Source: DATGSL01 sp964645585 (lineage in GTDB: Bacteria > Verrucomicrobiota > Verrucomicrobiia > Opitutales > T3Sed10-336). From it: a stretch of 64,000 nt of DNA. The DNA is taken from the NCBI GenBank assembly GCA_964645585.1, contig CAZYAN010000008.1, positions 1 to 64,000 of the forward strand, given 5' to 3'. Positions 42,500 through 50,278 of the stretch are shown here, piece by piece. Position numbers and translations under genes: made by a program. How positions within the stretch are numbered: the first letter of the stretch is position 1; each line of letters starts with the position of its first letter. The notes under the pieces are model-generated. The model was not told where the DNA came from, searched no databases, and saw nothing but the letters and a program-made list of their open reading frames with translations.

Positions 42500-42599
42500 N
42501 NNNNNNNNNNNNNNNNNNNNNNNNNNNNNNNNNNNNNNNNNNNNNNNNNNNNNNNNNNNNNNNNNNNNNNNNNNNNNNNNNNNNNNNNNNNNNNNNNNN
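42500..42599. other. Assembly gap (100 N) inside a tandem repeat
   Basis: A 100-N placeholder that begins in the middle of the 24-bp tandem repeat. The sequence after it (AAGGGGACTTTTC) is no longer repetitive. The true array length is unknown. Confidence 0.99.
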
Positions 42600-42650
42600 A
42601 AGGGGACTTTTCTTGTGCGCGCGTTTCGATTGCGCTATCGATGAGCAATC

Positions 42651-43073
42651 ATGAGTAACAGCTATCCAGTCAGCGGCTACCAAAAAACCGAACGGCTCGT
42701 CTATTTCCCTCGCATGTGCAGCAAGGCTCGTTTGATGCAAACGGGGGATTTGCCGGAAGAGTATCATCCGTTTCTCGGAACCGGATTCGACGGGCGCTGC
42801 TGCCGTTTTCTCGGGGTCAGCTACGACGATATTACACGCCTCGTTGCGGAAGGAAAATCCGACGAGGAGATTCTGCAGTGGTGCTATGACAATGGCCGCA
42901 AGCCGAACGATGAAGAGGTCTTTATCTGGAACCTCTTTATCGAGAAGCGCGGATGGCGCGACGACGACAGCGATTTCGTCCGGTCGGAAAAGGAGCGGCT
43001 CGGCCTGGCTCACCGCGACGAAGTTCAGACCCTGCTCGATCTCTTCGATTTCGAGGAGGGAAGACGATCTTGA
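42651..43073 (+). CDS. DUF5069 domain protein (short form)
   Basis: A 140-residue cytoplasmic protein consisting almost only of the DUF5069 domain: GYQKTERLVYFPRMCSKARL, LPEEYHPFLGTGFDGRCCRFLGVSYDDI, then a helical part with EILQWCYDNGRKPNDEEVFIWNLF. It shares with the long form at 17914 the arrangement hydrophobic helix, Lys/Arg/Gly segment, CC motif and acidic C-terminal helix. Function unknown. It stands alone between an assembly gap and a strong inverted repeat, convergent to gcvH. Confidence 0.8.
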   Translation: MSNSYPVSGYQKTERLVYFPRMCSKARLMQTGDLPEEYHPFLGTGFDGRCCRFLGVSYDDITRLVAEGKSDEEILQWCYDNGRKPNDEEVFIWNLFIEKRGWRDDDSDFVRSEKERLGLAHRDEVQTLLDLFDFEEGRRS

Positions 43074-43084
43074 GAAAGCTTCTT

Positions 43085-43130
43085 AGTGGAAATTCGGACC
43101 GAACGTCCTGCGCTTTCTATAATTTCCACT
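43085..43130. repeat. 10-bp perfect inverted repeat between convergent genes
   Basis: AGTGGAAATT (43085-43094) and its exact complement AATTTCCACT (43121-43130) enclose 26 bp. A second small palindrome TTCGGACCGAA lies at the left inner edge. The position 12 bp after the DUF5069 stop fits a 3'-end structure. Confidence 0.6.
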
Positions 43131-43176
43131 GGTCTCCGACGAAGCGAACCGGTTTTTTCCCTATTTCGTCATTCCT

Positions 43177-43211
43177 AAAAATGACAAATGATAAAGGAAA
43201 ATTGAGAAATG
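43177..43211. repeat. A/T-rich heptameric repeat
   Basis: Five degenerate 7-bp units AAAAATG, ACAAATG, ATAAAGG, AAAATTG, AGAAATG just beyond the gcvH 3' end. Degenerate, but in continuous 7-bp phase. Confidence 0.55.
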
Positions 43212-43219
43212 AAACTTAA

Positions 43220-43597
43220 TCAGTTCTCAGCCTCGTAGTCGGCGGGGGTGAGAAGGGAATCGATTTCGGATGGGTCGGCGATCTTGATCTTGATCAGCCA
43301 GCCGTCGCCGTACGGGGACTGGTTGATCTTCTCGGGGGCGTCGTTGAGCTCTTCGTTTACGGCGACAACTTCGCCGCTGACGGGCGCGTAGATGTCGGAG
43401 GCCGCCTTCACGGATTCGACGACGCCGAACGTCTCGCCTTTTTGAAAGGTGTCGCCGACGGCGGGGAGTTCGACGAAGGTGATGTCGCCGAGGCTGTCTT
43501 GCGCGTGGTCGGAGATGCCGACGGTGGCGACGTTGTCGTCGCCTTGCTTCAGCCATTCATGGCTCTTGGCGAATTTCAGGTCACTTGGTGTGCTCAT
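43220..43597 (-). CDS. gcvH: Glycine cleavage system H protein
   Basis: The lipoyl-carrying shuttle of the glycine cleavage complex. All family landmarks are present in 125 residues: SHEWL, VGISDHAQDSLGDITFVELP, the lipoylation site GVVESVKAAS (Lys64), YAPVSGEVVAVNEEL and SPYGDGWLIKI. It lies 6 bp downstream of gcvT in the same direction, so the two are cotranscribed. gcvP is not in the window. Confidence 0.98.
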   Translation of the reverse strand: MSTPSDLKFAKSHEWLKQGDDNVATVGISDHAQDSLGDITFVELPAVGDTFQKGETFGVVESVKAASDIYAPVSGEVVAVNEELNDAPEKINQSPYGDGWLIKIKIADPSEIDSLLTPADYEAEN

Positions 43598-43603
43598 GCG
43601 TGA

Positions 43604-44731
43604 TCAGTTATTTGTGCGGTGGAAAGGCGGTTTGACGATTTGAATCGGATGGGTTTTTCCCCGCATGGAAACGAGTAATTGCGCGGAGGCCGCGGAGGTG
43701 CTGATGAGCGCGGCGCCGATCGCCTCGTTGAGCATCGGGGAAAGGGTGCCGGAAACGACGGTGCCCGCTTCGCCGCCGTCGTCGGTCACGACTGGAGTTC
43801 CGGCGCGGGCGATGCGGCGGTCGCCGGTGCGGAAGAAAACAATTTTTGACGGAACGCCGTTTTGTTTTTGCTCGTGTAGGGCGTCGCGGCCGATGAAGCG
43901 CTCCTTCTCGAATTTAACCGTCCAGCCGAGGCCGGCCTGAATCGGGCTGATCGAGTCGCTGAGCTCGTGTCCGTAAAGCGGGAAACCGGCTTCGAGCCGG
44001 AGACTGTCGCGCGCGCCGAGGCCCGCTAGCTGGATGCCCTCTGGTTCGCCGGCGGAGAGCAGTTCCTCGGCAATGCGTTCGGCGTCCCCGGGGGGCAAAT
44101 AAAGTTCAAAACCGTCTTCGCCGGTATAGCCGGTTCGGCTGATGATTGCGCTGGCGCCGGCGACTTCACCTGTCGTGAACCGGTAGTTCTTCAGCGAGTC
44201 GAGATGTGTCGCGGTAATCTTGGCGAGAATCGCGGCGGCACGGGGCCCTTGGAGGGCGAGGAGCGCGAAATCGTCCGAGACGTCGGTCAGCGCACAGTCA
44301 AACCCTGTCATCTGTTCGCGGATCCATTGGCGATCCTTGTCGATGTTGGCGGCATTGACGACGAGAAGAAAGTCATCGGCGGCGCGGCGGTAGACGAGAA
44401 GGTCGTCGACGGTGCCGCCATCGGGCCGGCACATCGGCGAGTAGACTGCTTTCCCGGCCGGCTGACCGCTGATGCGATTGGTGAGAAGGCAGTCGAGGAA
44501 TGCTTCCGCTTCCGGACCATTTACGACCAGCTCGCCCATGTGACTGACGTCGAACAATCCGGCGGCAGTGCGCACGGCGCGGTGTTCTTCGAGAATACCG
44601 GTGTACTGGACCGGCATTTCCCAGCCGCCAAAATCGACAAACCGGGCACCGCGGCGCTTGTGGAAAGCGTGGAGCGGCGTTTTTTTGGGCTGGTCGGCGG
44701 AAGGCGGATTGTCTCGGTTATCGGCTGTCAC
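43604..44731 (-). CDS. gcvT: Glycine cleavage system T protein (aminomethyltransferase)
   Basis: GcvT moves the methylene group from the aminomethyl-lipoyl H protein to tetrahydrofolate and releases ammonia. Conserved parts are FVDFGGWEMPVQY, LFDVSHMGEL, GGTVDDLLVYR, ALQGPRA, ISRTGYTGEDGFELY and LGARDSLRLEAGFPLYGHEL. There is no ATG in front of the conserved region. I set the start at GTG 44731 (375 residues) because the alternative TTG 44773 would put the N-terminus inside a strong terminator hairpin of the upstream gene. The region upstream lacks a clear Shine-Dalgarno. No glycine riboswitch was recognised. Confidence 0.93.
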   Translation of the reverse strand: MTADNRDNPPSADQPKKTPLHAFHKRRGARFVDFGGWEMPVQYTGILEEHRAVRTAAGLFDVSHMGELVVNGPEAEAFLDCLLTNRISGQPAGKAVYSPMCRPDGGTVDDLLVYRRAADDFLLVVNAANIDKDRQWIREQMTGFDCALTDVSDDFALLALQGPRAAAILAKITATHLDSLKNYRFTTGEVAGASAIISRTGYTGEDGFELYLPPGDAERIAEELLSAGEPEGIQLAGLGARDSLRLEAGFPLYGHELSDSISPIQAGLGWTVKFEKERFIGRDALHEQKQNGVPSKIVFFRTGDRRIARAGTPVVTDDGGEAGTVVSGTLSPMLNEAIGAALISTSAASAQLLVSMRGKTHPIQIVKPPFHRTNN

Positions 44732-44740
44732 TGCTTGGCT

Positions 44741-44782
44741 GAAAAAGATAAAGGCCGCGATCCGGCCAGGCAAGATCGCGGC
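44741..44782 (-). terminator. Terminator between PEGA lipoprotein gene and gcvT
   Basis: On the minus strand GCCGCGATC and GATCGCGGC form a perfect 9-bp stem with an 11-nt loop, followed by CTTTATCTTTTTC. It lies 35 bp after the lipoprotein stop and upstream of gcvT. Confidence 0.75.
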
Positions 44783-44817
44783 GCAAAGGTTTCCGCCCTG
44801 GATTTGCTCGACGCGGC

Positions 44818-45348
44818 TCAGGGATTACCCTGGGCGTCGTTGTCGGGATTATAAAACTCGATCAGCCGCGCGACGATGTAGCGGTGGTCGGCGGCGGTCA
44901 GCGTCCCGTCTGCCAGCTTTTCGTCTACTTCGACGATCTTGGCGGCCAATTCGGAGAAAGGATTGTCGCCCGGCTGTTCAGGAAGGACTTCCGGCTCAAG
45001 CTCCGCATGGACGCTGGACGGCGTCAGATTGTTCAAGGCGCCGGAGAGTTCATCGACGCCGAAGCGGACATAGGCGTCGACCGCCTCGTTGGGAACCGTC
45101 AGAAGAGTGACGTTCACCGTCTTGAAGTGCGGCTTCTCGACCGCTATCGTATGGGCAGTCTTCCGGGAGAGGGGTACGCGCATCGGGGTGATGCCGACGA
45201 TGTTGCCGTCAGCCCGAATCCGGGCTCCTTCGGGCACCGAAGTGACCTCAACGAGCTGATTCGGACCCTTCGTGAAGGTCGCACAGCCGGACGTCAGGAG
45301 GGCGGCGGCGAGGGAGGCAAGGACGGAGAGCCTAGTCAGTTTCTTCAT
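44818..45348 (-). CDS. PEGA-domain lipoprotein
   Basis: A 176-residue exported lipoprotein: basic start MKKLTRLSVLAS, hydrophobic core and lipobox LLTSGC with Cys near 21. After it comes a PEGA domain (VEVTSVPEGARIRADGNIVGITP, SRKTAHTIAVEKPHF), a small beta fold found on bacterial surfaces, and a helical acidic C-terminus (AAKIVEVDEKLADGTL). The ATG at 45348 was chosen because the signal begins there; 32 further upstream codons have no export signal. It ends in a strong terminator, so it is a single-gene unit. Role unknown. Confidence 0.82.
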   Translation of the reverse strand: MKKLTRLSVLASLAAALLTSGCATFTKGPNQLVEVTSVPEGARIRADGNIVGITPMRVPLSRKTAHTIAVEKPHFKTVNVTLLTVPNEAVDAYVRFGVDELSGALNNLTPSSVHAELEPEVLPEQPGDNPFSELAAKIVEVDEKLADGTLTAADHRYIVARLIEFYNPDNDAQGNP

Positions 45349-45455
45349 AGCTGGTTGTTCGGTAAATGAATGAAAATGGGCCGTTTCCCGCCGTACAGGC
45401 GGGGAAGAAGTGCCATCTAAATGCCCTCGCTCGGCCACCGTCAAGGCAGAATGGT

Positions 45456-45517
45456 AAAAAGCGTGTCAGTTTTCCGGGACCCCGTTCCAGCATGGTGAAC
45501 GGGACGCTTGTTTTTTC
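45456..45517 (+). terminator. Bidirectional terminator-like hairpin in a divergent spacer
   Basis: CCCGTTC (45481-45487) and GAACGGG (45497-45503) form a perfect 7-bp stem with a 9-nt loop, followed by ACGCTTG and six T (45511-45516). Upstream AAAAAGCG can pair further out with CGCTTGTTTTT, so the structure also ends in a T-run on the minus strand. It lies 117 bp before the CNNM start with no plus-strand gene before it, so it may be a leader attenuator. Confidence 0.55.
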
Positions 45518-45633
45518 AGGGAACCTTTCGTAGAGTTCACCTTTCTGCCAGTCTTATAGATCATGCAGTCAAGTCCGGCAGGAACTTTGGGATCCGGTTT
45601 CCCGGGGTTGCTGAAGGCGGCGCGACTGCCATC

Positions 45634-46707
45634 ATGAACGTTCAACTCGCTTTTGTTCTTGCGATTATTTTCACGCTTGGGGTCTCGGCCATCTGTTCGG
45701 TTATCGAGGCGATGATCCTGAGCACGACCACAGCAGAGGTTGAAGCGCTCAAGAAAAAGGCGCCCGGCAAAGGATTGCTGCTGGAAGGGTTTAAGACGCG
45801 GATCGATGAGACAATTTCGACCGTGCTGACCTTGAACACGATCGCGAACACGCTGGGGGCAACGCTCGTCGGCGGCTTGGCGATCGTGCTTTTCGGCAAC
45901 GAATGGCTGGCGATCGTTTCGGTGGCGCTCGCCTTCGCGATCCTGGTGTTCGCGGAAATCCTTCCGAAGAACATCGGCGTCGTTTACCGCGTGCCGCTTC
46001 AGCCGGTCATGATCTATCCGCTCAAGGTGATGGTTGCCGTGCTCCGGCCTTTCACGATCGTATCGAGCTTTCTCGTACGCCTGGTCCTTGGCAAGCGGCC
46101 GAGCACGGGCGATTCCGACGAGGAAATCCGTCTGCTCGCGCAAAAAGGCGCGCAGGAAGGTCAATTGACAAGAAACGAGATGGACATGATCTCCAACGCG
46201 CTGAGCCTGGATGACATTCGGGTCAGCGAGATCATGACGCCGCGGACGGTGGTCACGGCGCTGGATTGTGATGAAACAGTCGGCGATGTCCTTCGCCAGT
46301 ATCCGAATATTCCGTTTGCGCGGATGCCGACGTATGAGGAGAGCATCGATAACATCGTCGGGCTGGTGCGCCGCCGCGACTTGTTGCAGGCGATGGCCAT
46401 GGGCGAGGAGACGAAACGAGTCCGCGAGTTGCAGGAGGAGATCCACTTCATTCCGGCGACGGTTACCGCGGCGGCGGCTCTGCAGGTTTTCCTGCGGACG
46501 CACCAGCAGTTGGCGGTCGTGGTTGACGAGTTCGGTTCGGTGGCGGGTGTAATCACCATGGAGGACATCATGGAGCACATCCTCGGCCGCGAGATTTTTG
46601 AAAAGGACGACATGGCGATCGACATGCGCGAGCTCGCGCGGGCACGTCACCTGATGGCAAAAAAGCATCAGCAAACCCGGCGAGGCGAGGCGTCGGTCTC
46701 TTCCTGA
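45634..46707 (+). CDS. CNNM/CBS-domain membrane protein (CorC/HlyC-like)
   Basis: The N-terminal CNNM (DUF21) domain has three to four hydrophobic helices (residues 1-165) with SVIEAMILSTTTAEVE, TLNTIANTLGATLVGG and FAEILPKNIGVVYR. A pair of CBS domains (about 200-320) begins with VSEIMTPRTVV and ends with VDEFGSVAGVITMEDI. Such proteins bind ATP-Mg2+ and mediate or regulate Mg2+ (and Co2+) transport. The C-terminal CorC/HlyC domain of longer relatives is absent. ATG 45634 gives 357 residues and starts at the first membrane helix. It is 11 bp upstream of lgt, so cotranscribed with it. Confidence 0.9.
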   Translation: MNVQLAFVLAIIFTLGVSAICSVIEAMILSTTTAEVEALKKKAPGKGLLLEGFKTRIDETISTVLTLNTIANTLGATLVGGLAIVLFGNEWLAIVSVALAFAILVFAEILPKNIGVVYRVPLQPVMIYPLKVMVAVLRPFTIVSSFLVRLVLGKRPSTGDSDEEIRLLAQKGAQEGQLTRNEMDMISNALSLDDIRVSEIMTPRTVVTALDCDETVGDVLRQYPNIPFARMPTYEESIDNIVGLVRRRDLLQAMAMGEETKRVRELQEEIHFIPATVTAAAALQVFLRTHQQLAVVVDEFGSVAGVITMEDIMEHILGREIFEKDDMAIDMRELARARHLMAKKHQQTRRGEASVSS

Positions 46708-46718
46708 CCTATCCACCT

Positions 46719-47564
46719 GTGGAGGCATCCCATAATGATTATTGGGTTCACGACCTGAGCCCGTTCCTGGTCAGATTTAACGAAGGGTTTGGCATCCGTT
46801 ATTACGGGCTCGCGTACTTGCTCGCATTCGTCGTCGCCTACGCGCTGCTTGCATGGTACCACCGGCGCGGCCGCTCGCCTCTCGACAGCGATCAGCTCAG
46901 CACGGCGTTTCTTGCGATCATCATCGGCGTGATGGCTGGCGGGCGGATCGGCTATTTTATTCTTTACGATTTCGGGACCCTCCTTCGGGATCCTCTGGCG
47001 CTCTTCCGCGTCTGGGAAGGCGGCATGGCCAGTCACGGCGGATTCGCGGGCGTGGCGCTGGCAATTCTCTGGATTTCGCGCCGGCAAAAGCTGGCGGTGA
47101 CGCGGCTGGCGGATCTGCTGGTGACGGTTGCGCCGCCCGGCCTGTTTTTCGGGCGGATCGCCAACTTTATCAACGGCGAGCTTTGGGGGAAAATTTCGAC
47201 GGTGTCGTGGGCGGTGCGGTTTCCGGCGAGCATGCCGCCGGGAACGCCGGTCGAAGAAATTCCGCCGCGCCATCCGTCGCAGCTTTACGAGGCGGCACTG
47301 GAAGGGCTGGCGCTTTTCGCGTATATGCAGTTCCGGTTTTGGAGGAGTTCGGCTGCCAGGCGCTACCCGGGCCAGCTCACCGGCGAGTTTTTAGTCGGCT
47401 ATGCGATCGCCCGGATTATCAGTGAGCTCTTTCGCGAGCCGGACGCGGGATTGATCCTCGGGATGAGCCGCGGAATCTTTTATTCGATTTTTCTGGCGGC
47501 TGTGGGGATCGCGCTCATTGTCCGCGCCTATGCCCAGCGGGTGGCCGAGCGCGGCGCCCGCTGA
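46719..47564 (+). CDS. lgt: Prolipoprotein diacylglyceryl transferase Lgt
   Basis: Lgt adds diacylglycerol to the lipobox Cys of prolipoproteins at the inner membrane. The polytopic 281-residue protein shows FGIRYYGLAYL, WEGGMASHGGFAG (essential His), FFGRIANFINGELWG, the RHPSQLYEA segment and a C-terminal EFLVGYAIARIISELFREPD, all Lgt landmarks. No ATG precedes the conserved start; GTG 46719 gives a typical N-terminus. It follows the CNNM gene by 11 bp. The presence of several lipobox proteins in the window (MFP adaptor, PEGA protein, small lipoprotein) fits. Confidence 0.96.
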   Translation: MEASHNDYWVHDLSPFLVRFNEGFGIRYYGLAYLLAFVVAYALLAWYHRRGRSPLDSDQLSTAFLAIIIGVMAGGRIGYFILYDFGTLLRDPLALFRVWEGGMASHGGFAGVALAILWISRRQKLAVTRLADLLVTVAPPGLFFGRIANFINGELWGKISTVSWAVRFPASMPPGTPVEEIPPRHPSQLYEAALEGLALFAYMQFRFWRSSAARRYPGQLTGEFLVGYAIARIISELFREPDAGLILGMSRGIFYSIFLAAVGIALIVRAYAQRVAERGAR

Positions 47565-47625
47565 TGAATGGCTTGACCGCGTCTCGGCGAAGACCGGCCG
47601 CGGTGTTGCGGGGGGAATTTCGCAT

Positions 47626-49293
47626 CTAGTCGGTGCCGCGACTGGTGCTCTCCTTAAATAAAGCGAGACGTTCCCGGGCGAGCGCCCGTTCCTCGTCGGT
47701 TAAGGTTTGCTGGAAGGTTTCGATTTCGGCGTTCGCGTCTTCGGATCCGTTGGCCGCGGCCAGCGTGAACCATTTCAGCGCTTCGGCCTTGTCGGCCAGG
47801 ATAAATCGGCCGTCCCGGTAAAGTTTGCCGAGCAGAAGCTGGGCGTCCGCGTTGTTCTTGTTCGCGGCGCTTTCAAGGTAGCGGATCGCCGCGGAGGAAT
47901 TTACTTTCGTGCCAATCCCTTCAAGATAGCAGTAACCGAGATAGTATTGCGAAACGGCGTCGCCGCGAATCGCGCCTTCGCGAAAGGCATTGAACGCGGC
48001 GTTATCGTCTTTCGGCGAACCGCGTCCGTGCAGATGTTGCAGGCCAACCATCTGGAACCCAAACGGGATTTCCTTCTCGGCAAGGCGCTGAAAGTAGGCA
48101 TGCGCTCGGGCGTCGTCCCGGGCGACGATTTCGCCGGAGTAGAGTGCGCGCCCGAGATTATATTCGGCCACGGCGACTCCCTGTTCCGCGGCGCGCGTCA
48201 GCCATTCGATGCCTGCTTCGGTATTCTGTTCGACGCCTTTCCCCTGCAGGTAAAAGATACCGACATCATTCTGGGCGATGCCGTCGCCCTGCTCGGCGGC
48301 TTTGAGGAACCATTGAAATGCCTGTTCAAAATCGGTTTCGACTCCCTGGCCGCGGTTATACATGTGACCGAGCTGCGTCTGGGCCTGGGTGTGCCCGGCT
48401 GCCGCCGCCACTTCCAGATACTCGCGGGCCTTCGCGTAGTCGACTTCGAGGCCGATGCCGCCGTCCCGGTAGGCTTTGCCGAGGCGGAAGGCGGATTCAA
48501 TATGGCCGCTCTCGGCAGCGGCTTGAAAATGTTCGCGGGCTTTTTCGAGATCGCTGAGGTACCCGTCGCCGGAGTAGATCAAGGCGAGTTCAAACCGCGC
48601 TTCGGAATGCCCGAGATCGGCGGCTTGCTGAAAAAGATCAAAAGCGCCGCGGTAGCGTCCGTCTTCCTGCGCCTCCTTTGCCTGCTGAAAAATTTCTTGG
48701 GCTCTGTCTTCGCGAGAGGGCGTGTTGGGATCCGCCGGTTTCTCCCGGACTTCGTAAGCGGAGGAAGGAAGGCCGATGGCTACATCAAGTTCTTTGATCG
48801 ATATCAGGAACGCGCCGGCGGCGATGAGCAGTCCCGGAATGGCAACACCGATCGGGAGAAGGATGCCGTGGAGCTTCTTCACATCGGGGCGGTATTTGGC
48901 GGGAAGCAGGTACGCTTCGCGGATCCGGGTTATGGCGATGAAAAGGAAACCGAGGGCCGCGGCCGCCGGAATCAATCCGAACGACCGAAGAAACGATGAT
49001 GGAAAATTGTCGCTGATCGTAAATAGCAGGAGAAGTCCGAACCCGATCCCGCACGTGATGACCGAAGCGCCGATAAAAAAGATCTTTGTATGCCGAGGCG
49101 TCAGATAGTCGTCGGTCTTAGCCATGCTGATCGCGCATGCGGCGATAACAGCAGCGGCGGCCGCCGCCCCGATACCCGTCGCGATCGTGAAACCCTCCTT
49201 TTCGACGAGATTGTGGACGAAGAAAATGGCGAATCCGGTGAGAAGCAGGAACGCAAAGAAGAGAAATGTTCGACGAAGAAGTGCGAAGATCAT
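47626..49293 (-). CDS. Membrane protein with Sel1-like repeats
   Basis: From ATG 49293 the protein has 555 residues. Residues 1-180 carry about five hydrophobic helices (LLRRTFLFFAFLLLTGFAIFF and others). Residues about 215-550 are Sel1-like repeats (TPR relatives of about 36 residues): EARFELALIYSGDGYL, AQTQLGHMYNRGQGV, AQNDVGIFYLQGKGV, AEYNLGRALYSGE, SQYYLGYCYLEGIGT, AQLLLGKLYRDGR. Such solenoids bind partner proteins and occur in secretion, stress and peptidoglycan control. No enzyme motif is visible. The gene stands alone, convergent to lgt; the frame is open 49 codons upstream but the membrane helix begins at the chosen start. Confidence 0.85.
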   Translation of the reverse strand: MIFALLRRTFLFFAFLLLTGFAIFFVHNLVEKEGFTIATGIGAAAAAAVIAACAISMAKTDDYLTPRHTKIFFIGASVITCGIGFGLLLLFTISDNFPSSFLRSFGLIPAAAALGFLFIAITRIREAYLLPAKYRPDVKKLHGILLPIGVAIPGLLIAAGAFLISIKELDVAIGLPSSAYEVREKPADPNTPSREDRAQEIFQQAKEAQEDGRYRGAFDLFQQAADLGHSEARFELALIYSGDGYLSDLEKAREHFQAAAESGHIESAFRLGKAYRDGGIGLEVDYAKAREYLEVAAAAGHTQAQTQLGHMYNRGQGVETDFEQAFQWFLKAAEQGDGIAQNDVGIFYLQGKGVEQNTEAGIEWLTRAAEQGVAVAEYNLGRALYSGEIVARDDARAHAYFQRLAEKEIPFGFQMVGLQHLHGRGSPKDDNAAFNAFREGAIRGDAVSQYYLGYCYLEGIGTKVNSSAAIRYLESAANKNNADAQLLLGKLYRDGRFILADKAEALKWFTLAAANGSEDANAEIETFQQTLTDEERALARERLALFKESTSRGTD

Positions 49294-49652
49294 AACGACC
49301 AGCCTGGGTACTTGTAACAGAATGTTTCGGCCGCACCATGGCCGGCGGAGCCGGGAGTGTGCCTGCGATCGAAGCTGGCGGAAACATTCCGGTGTCGCTG
49401 TATAAAAAAGGACAGTGGCAACGGGAAATGTTTCCTTCAAGAAAAGAAAGAGTTGTCAAAACGCGAAATATCGTCGAACTGGAGAATTATCCGGATCGTG
49501 CTAACGTATCAATAATCTGGAAACGCACGGGCCGTCGCGCAGCGGGCGCGGTTTTCTCGCGATGAACCTTTCGTCCGTGTCGCCCGCGCGGCAAGTCTTG
49601 TATCGATTCAAATCGGAACGAGGCTTCACCCTTGGCGCTCGTCCCGTTCATT
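49294..49652. other. 359-bp divergent intergenic region
   Basis: Spacer between the Sel1-repeat gene (minus) and coaE (plus). It contains three related copies of a 9- to 12-bp motif: GAATGTTTC (49320-49328), its complement GAAACATTC (49381-49389) and GGAAATGTTTCC (49424-49435), plus an A/T-rich TATAAAAAAG at 49401. No convincing promoter pair or small gene was found. Confidence 0.6.
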
Positions 49653-50252
49653 ATGATTCTTGGGCTTACTGGTGGAATGGGTTGCGGCAAAACGACCGCG
49701 GCCCGGCTGTTTATGGAGGAAGGGTTCGGTTCGATCGATTCAGACGCCCTCGTCCATGATCTGCTGGCGGCCGATTCCGCCGTGCATCGCGCGATCGTCG
49801 AACGATTCGGTCCAGATGTCGACGACGGCCGCGGCGGCATCGACCGCCGCCGTCTGGGCGCGATTGTTTTCGCGGATGACGATGCGCTCCATTGGCTTGA
49901 AAGTCTCTTGCATCCGCTCGTCGGCGCGCGCTGGCGCGAGGCGGTTGCGCGCGAACCGGATCGGCCGTGGGTTGTGCAGATTCCGCTGCTTTTTGAAAAA
50001 AAACTTGAACAATCGTTCGACTTCACTGTTTGTGTAGGGACCAGCGCCGCCAATCAGCGGCGGCGGCTGATGCAAAAGGGCTATTCGAGCGAGGAGATTG
50101 CACGACGCGTTTCCCGCCAGCTGCCTCTTCAGGAAAAGACAGCCCGGGCAGATTTTTTTCTCCTTAACGACGGATCAATCGATTTTCTGCGCGAGCAGGT
50201 TCAAACCCTTCTTGCGCACTTGGAATCGCAGCCGCGCCGAAGCAGCGCCTGA
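49653..50252 (+). CDS. coaE: Dephospho-CoA kinase CoaE
   Basis: CoaE phosphorylates dephospho-CoA, the last step of coenzyme A synthesis. The P-loop ILGLTGGMGCGKTT starts at residue 2; SIDSDALVHDLL, LHPLVGARWRE, VVQIPLLFEKKLEQSFD, ARADFFLLNDGS are further conserved segments. ATG 49653 gives 199 residues and begins at the P-loop strand; an upstream TTG at 49632 is possible but adds nothing conserved. It is followed 26 bp later by rho, probably in the same transcript. Confidence 0.95.
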   Translation: MILGLTGGMGCGKTTAARLFMEEGFGSIDSDALVHDLLAADSAVHRAIVERFGPDVDDGRGGIDRRRLGAIVFADDDALHWLESLLHPLVGARWREAVAREPDRPWVVQIPLLFEKKLEQSFDFTVCVGTSAANQRRRLMQKGYSSEEIARRVSRQLPLQEKTARADFFLLNDGSIDFLREQVQTLLAHLESQPRRSSA

Positions 50253-50278
50253 TTCTTTCCCACGATAGACGAATAAAC

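Noticed and set aside
42421..42599. Possible CRISPR array
   Set aside because: The units adjoin directly without spacers, are only 24 bp, and no cas gene is near.
42423..42644. Small open frame translating the 24-bp repeat into GRREGMKV units
   Set aside because: The periodic peptide is a direct result of the tandem repeat (24 bp is a multiple of three), and the frame runs through the gap.
44732..44817. Glycine riboswitch or in-frame N-terminal extension of gcvT
   Set aside because: The sequence is occupied by a 9-bp stem and T-run that ends the upstream gene; no riboswitch core was seen.
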